Shown: positions 5,964 to 7,829 of the stretch, one piece after another
How positions within the stretch are numbered: the stretch's first letter is position 1
How the letters are laid out: every line of letters begins with the position of its first letter
DNA from: Planctomycetota bacterium
GTDB taxonomy: Bacteria > Planctomycetota > UBA1135 > GCA-002686595
Assembly: GCA_028823185.1 (NCBI GenBank)
Contig: JAPKBY010000067.1
Coordinates: 1 to 7,829 of the forward strand
Reading direction: 5' to 3'
Length of the DNA stretch: 7,829 bases
Position numbers and translations under genes: made by a program
Notes under the pieces: generated by a model
What the model saw: only the letters and a program-made list of their open reading frames with translations
The model's database searches: none
What the model was told of the DNA's origin: nothing

Positions 5964-6887
5964 GTGGCCGAGACGCAATCTGACAACCTCCCGCCCGCGC
6001 TACGCGACGGACTCAATGACTACCTGCTCGCCTTGCGAGTGGAGGCCGGTCTGGCGAGAGCCACCCTGGCCGCCTATGAGAGCGACCTCTCGCTCTTCCT
6101 CACCTGGCTCAGCGGCCGCGGGGTCAAGAGCTACGAGCAGGTCGAGACCGACACCATCGTCGACTGGCTGGCTCATAGACGAGACGCAGGCTTGCAGGAG
6201 TCGACGGTCGCCAGAGACCTTGTCGCGATCCGCACTCTCCTGCGCCACCTCGTGGGAGAGGGTCTCTTGAACAAAGACCCGAGCGCTCTCTTGCGAGCGC
6301 CAGTCCTCGCAAAGTACCTCCCACGTACGCTGTCCATTGAGGACGTAGACAGCTTGCTCTCAGCACCAAAGGGGGATGACTGGATCTCGATTAGAGATCG
6401 GGCCCTGCTCGAGGTCCTCTACGCTTGCGGCGCGCGGGTCTCAGAGGCGATCGGCTTGAGGACAGACCACCTCGAGCCAGCGCTCAGAGTCCTACGATTG
6501 CACGGCAAGGGTGACAAGGTGCGCATCGTGCCCTTGGGTGAGCGCGCTGCGGACGCACTCAACACATGGCTAAAGACTGGCAGGAAGAAGCTCCCTAACT
6601 CTGCGAGCCGCTCAGAAGTCTTCCTCACGAAGAGTGGAAACCCGCTCTCGCGCAACGACGCTTGGCGCCGCTTAAAGCACTGGGCCCTCGTCGTTGGGCT
6701 CCCATCCGGCGTCACGCCGCACACCTTGCGTCACTCCTTCGCGACGCACCTCCTTCAAGCAGGCGCAGACCTGCGCGCCGTCCAAGAGATGTTGGGACAC
6801 GCCAGCGTCCGCACCACAGAGGTCTACACTCACCTCGACGCAGAGCACTTGCGCGACCTCCACAAGCTCTACCACCCGCGCGCCTAG
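5964..6887 (+). CDS. xerD: Site-specific tyrosine recombinase, XerD type
   Basis: Xer recombinases act as a XerC/XerD heterotetramer at the dif site to resolve chromosome dimers at division. The 307-residue product has an N-terminal SAM-like core-binding domain (about 14-100) and a C-terminal catalytic domain (about 125-300). All catalytic residues are visible: Arg158 in CGARVSE, Lys182 in GKGDK, His253 and Arg256 in HTLRHSF, His279 in MLGHAS and the nucleophile Tyr288 in VYTHLD. The length and spacing match chromosomal XerC/XerD (about 300 residues) rather than phage or integron integrases. XerD over XerC is a judgement from overall resemblance (PRTLSIEDVDSLLSAP, RDRALLEVLYACG). The GTG start is chosen from the AGGAGGAG upstream; an ATG 30 bases earlier would give 317 residues. 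It is divergent from lspA and converges on uvrC with a 7-base gap. No dif-like site was recognised nearby. Confidence 0.92.
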   Translation: MAETQSDNLPPALRDGLNDYLLALRVEAGLARATLAAYESDLSLFLTWLSGRGVKSYEQVETDTIVDWLAHRRDAGLQESTVARDLVAIRTLLRHLVGEGLLNKDPSALLRAPVLAKYLPRTLSIEDVDSLLSAPKGDDWISIRDRALLEVLYACGARVSEAIGLRTDHLEPALRVLRLHGKGDKVRIVPLGERAADALNTWLKTGRKKLPNSASRSEVFLTKSGNPLSRNDAWRRLKHWALVVGLPSGVTPHTLRHSFATHLLQAGADLRAVQEMLGHASVRTTEVYTHLDAEHLRDLHKLYHPRA

Positions 6888-6894
6888 AGGTGCT

Positions 6895-7829
6895 TCAATC
6901 GAGCGAACGCAAGATCTCTTGCGCGAGCTCAGGCGAGATCCCGGAGGTGCTGCTGAGCTCCTCAACGCTCGCAGCTGCGACCCCCTTCACCGAGCCGAAG
7001 CGCTTCAGGAGCGCCTTGCGCTTCGCAGGCCCTACGCCCGCGATGGAGTCGAGCTTGCTCTTCACCTTGCCGCGCTCTGCGCGGTGATAGGTGATGGCGA
7101 AGCGGTGCGCCTCGTCGCGGATCCGCTCCAAGAGATGCCTGACGCCAGAGTTCCGCGCGAGCTCCAAAGGCGCCGCAGCGCCAGGGATGATGAGCCGCTC
7201 CTCTGAGCGAGCCTTTCGGCGGCCCTCTTTGCCGCGCTCCGACCTGGCCTTAGCGATCCCGACCACGGCGACGTGGAAGGCCCCTGCCTCTTCACGCGCC
7301 TCTAAAGCCTTCGCCACCTGCTGCTCTCCCCCATCGATCAATACCAGGTCCGGCAGATCGTCCTCCTTGGCCCCGCGCGTCAGAGAACGGCCCACGACCT
7401 CACGCATGCTCGCGAAGTCATCTTGTCCGTCCACCGTCTTCACCTTGAAGCGGCGATATCCAGAGCGATCAGGCAGCCCGCCCGTGAAGCGAACCCGACT
7501 CGCGACGACGTTCGTCCCTTGCAGATTAGAGATGTCAAAGCAGTCGATCACCTGAGGCGCCTCAGCGAGGTCGATCAAGCGCGCCAACTCTCCCAGCAAG
7601 ACCTCTCCGCGCTGCTCGTCATCCTCGATCTTCGCGAGCGAGGTGCGCGCGTTCTCATTCGCCAGCTCAAGCATCCGCCGGCGCTCACCCGTCTTCGGCG
7701 TCACGAGCTTAGGAGAGCCCTCTAGCCCCTCGACCAAGAGCTCGGATTCCGCGGGCATGACAGGGAGGACGAGCTCGACCGGGACAGCGCGTTTGCCGCT
7801 GGCATAGAGCGCCGTGAGCACAGAGTGCA
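6895..7829 (-). CDS. uvrC: Excinuclease ABC subunit C, C-terminal half (partial)
   Basis: UvrC makes the dual incisions of nucleotide excision repair after UvrB loads at a lesion. The window holds the last 310 or so codons, roughly half of a normal protein of about 610 residues; the frame is open to the right edge, so the N-terminal GIY-YIG nuclease and most of the middle lie outside. Visible are GERRRMLELANENA, which precedes the RNase H-like 5'-incision domain, then CFDISNLQGT (Asp codon at 7534-7536), VLIDGGEQQ (Asp codon at 7333-7335) and RDEAHRFAITYHR (His codon at 7105-7107). I could not place the third acidic residue with confidence. The C terminus is a tandem helix-hairpin-helix DNA-binding domain starting at LDSIAGVGPAKRKAL. 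The stop faces the xerD stop at 7 bases. Confidence 0.96.
   Translation of the reverse strand, partial: HSVLTALYASGKRAVPVELVLPVMPAESELLVEGLEGSPKLVTPKTGERRRMLELANENARTSLAKIEDDEQRGEVLLGELARLIDLAEAPQVIDCFDISNLQGTNVVASRVRFTGGLPDRSGYRRFKVKTVDGQDDFASMREVVGRSLTRGAKEDDLPDLVLIDGGEQQVAKALEAREEAGAFHVAVVGIAKARSERGKEGRRKARSEERLIIPGAAAPLELARNSGVRHLLERIRDEAHRFAITYHRAERGKVKSKLDSIAGVGPAKRKALLKRFGSVKGVAAASVEELSSTSGISPELAQEILRSLD

Noticed and set aside
6694..7206. 170-codon plus-strand frame spanning the xerD end and the uvrC end
   Set aside because: It is out of frame with the catalytic end of XerD and antisense to the UvrC HhH and nuclease domain; its composition (Arg, Ser, Thr rich) is that of a shifted frame.
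1..7829. Mobile element, CRISPR array, tRNA, riboswitch or phage system
   Set aside because: No direct repeats, transposase, spacer array or tRNA-like fold was seen; the Xer protein has chromosomal XerD proportions and sits among housekeeping genes, so I do not treat it as an integrase.

Overview
The window reads as a compact, gene-dense stretch of a bacterial chromosome with a GC-rich, Gram-negative-like character. The evidence for a diderm is a probable Kdo transferase (lipopolysaccharide core synthesis) start at the left edge, together with the lipoprotein signal peptidase. The style of several proteins (a long LspA with a GNLYD motif, an unusual response regulator, a SecA with a long Ala/Gln-rich tail) reminds me of Planctomycetota. 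That placement is a recollection-based guess that needs a database search. No plasmid, phage, insertion sequence, CRISPR array, tRNA or rRNA is visible.

Layout. Five genes lie head to tail on the minus strand, read from right to left: lspA (about 5840-5013), pyrD (5002-4064), a response-regulator-like gene (4054-3218), secA (3088-164) and the first 51 codons of a probable waaA/kdtA (155 to beyond base 1). The lspA-pyrD and pyrD-regulator junctions are only 10 and 9 bases, and the secA-waaA junction is 8 bases, so these look cotranscribed. The one real break is a 129-base gap between the regulator gene and secA, which holds two palindromes and a TATATAAA element. Divergent from lspA, on the plus strand, is a XerD-type tyrosine recombinase (about 5964-6887). 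It converges, with only 7 bases between stop codons, on the C-terminal half of uvrC, which enters from the right edge on the minus strand.

Functionally the minus-strand cluster leans toward the cell envelope: SecA drives preproteins through SecYEG, LspA cleaves the signal peptide from lipidated prolipoproteins, and WaaA adds Kdo to lipid A. PyrD (pyrimidine synthesis) and an orphan response regulator sit among them. XerD and UvrC handle chromosome dimer resolution and nucleotide excision repair.

Most of this is ordinary housekeeping sequence and I do not see a clear new multi-gene system. The two items that deserve a second look are the LspA protein, with a roughly 50-residue hydrophobic insertion between its two catalytic aspartates, and the response regulator, whose receiver domain is C-terminal to a domain of about 155 residues that I cannot assign. 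Several start codons are non-ATG or differ from the longest reading frame, and I give reasons for each choice. No stretch longer than about 130 bases lacks a gene.
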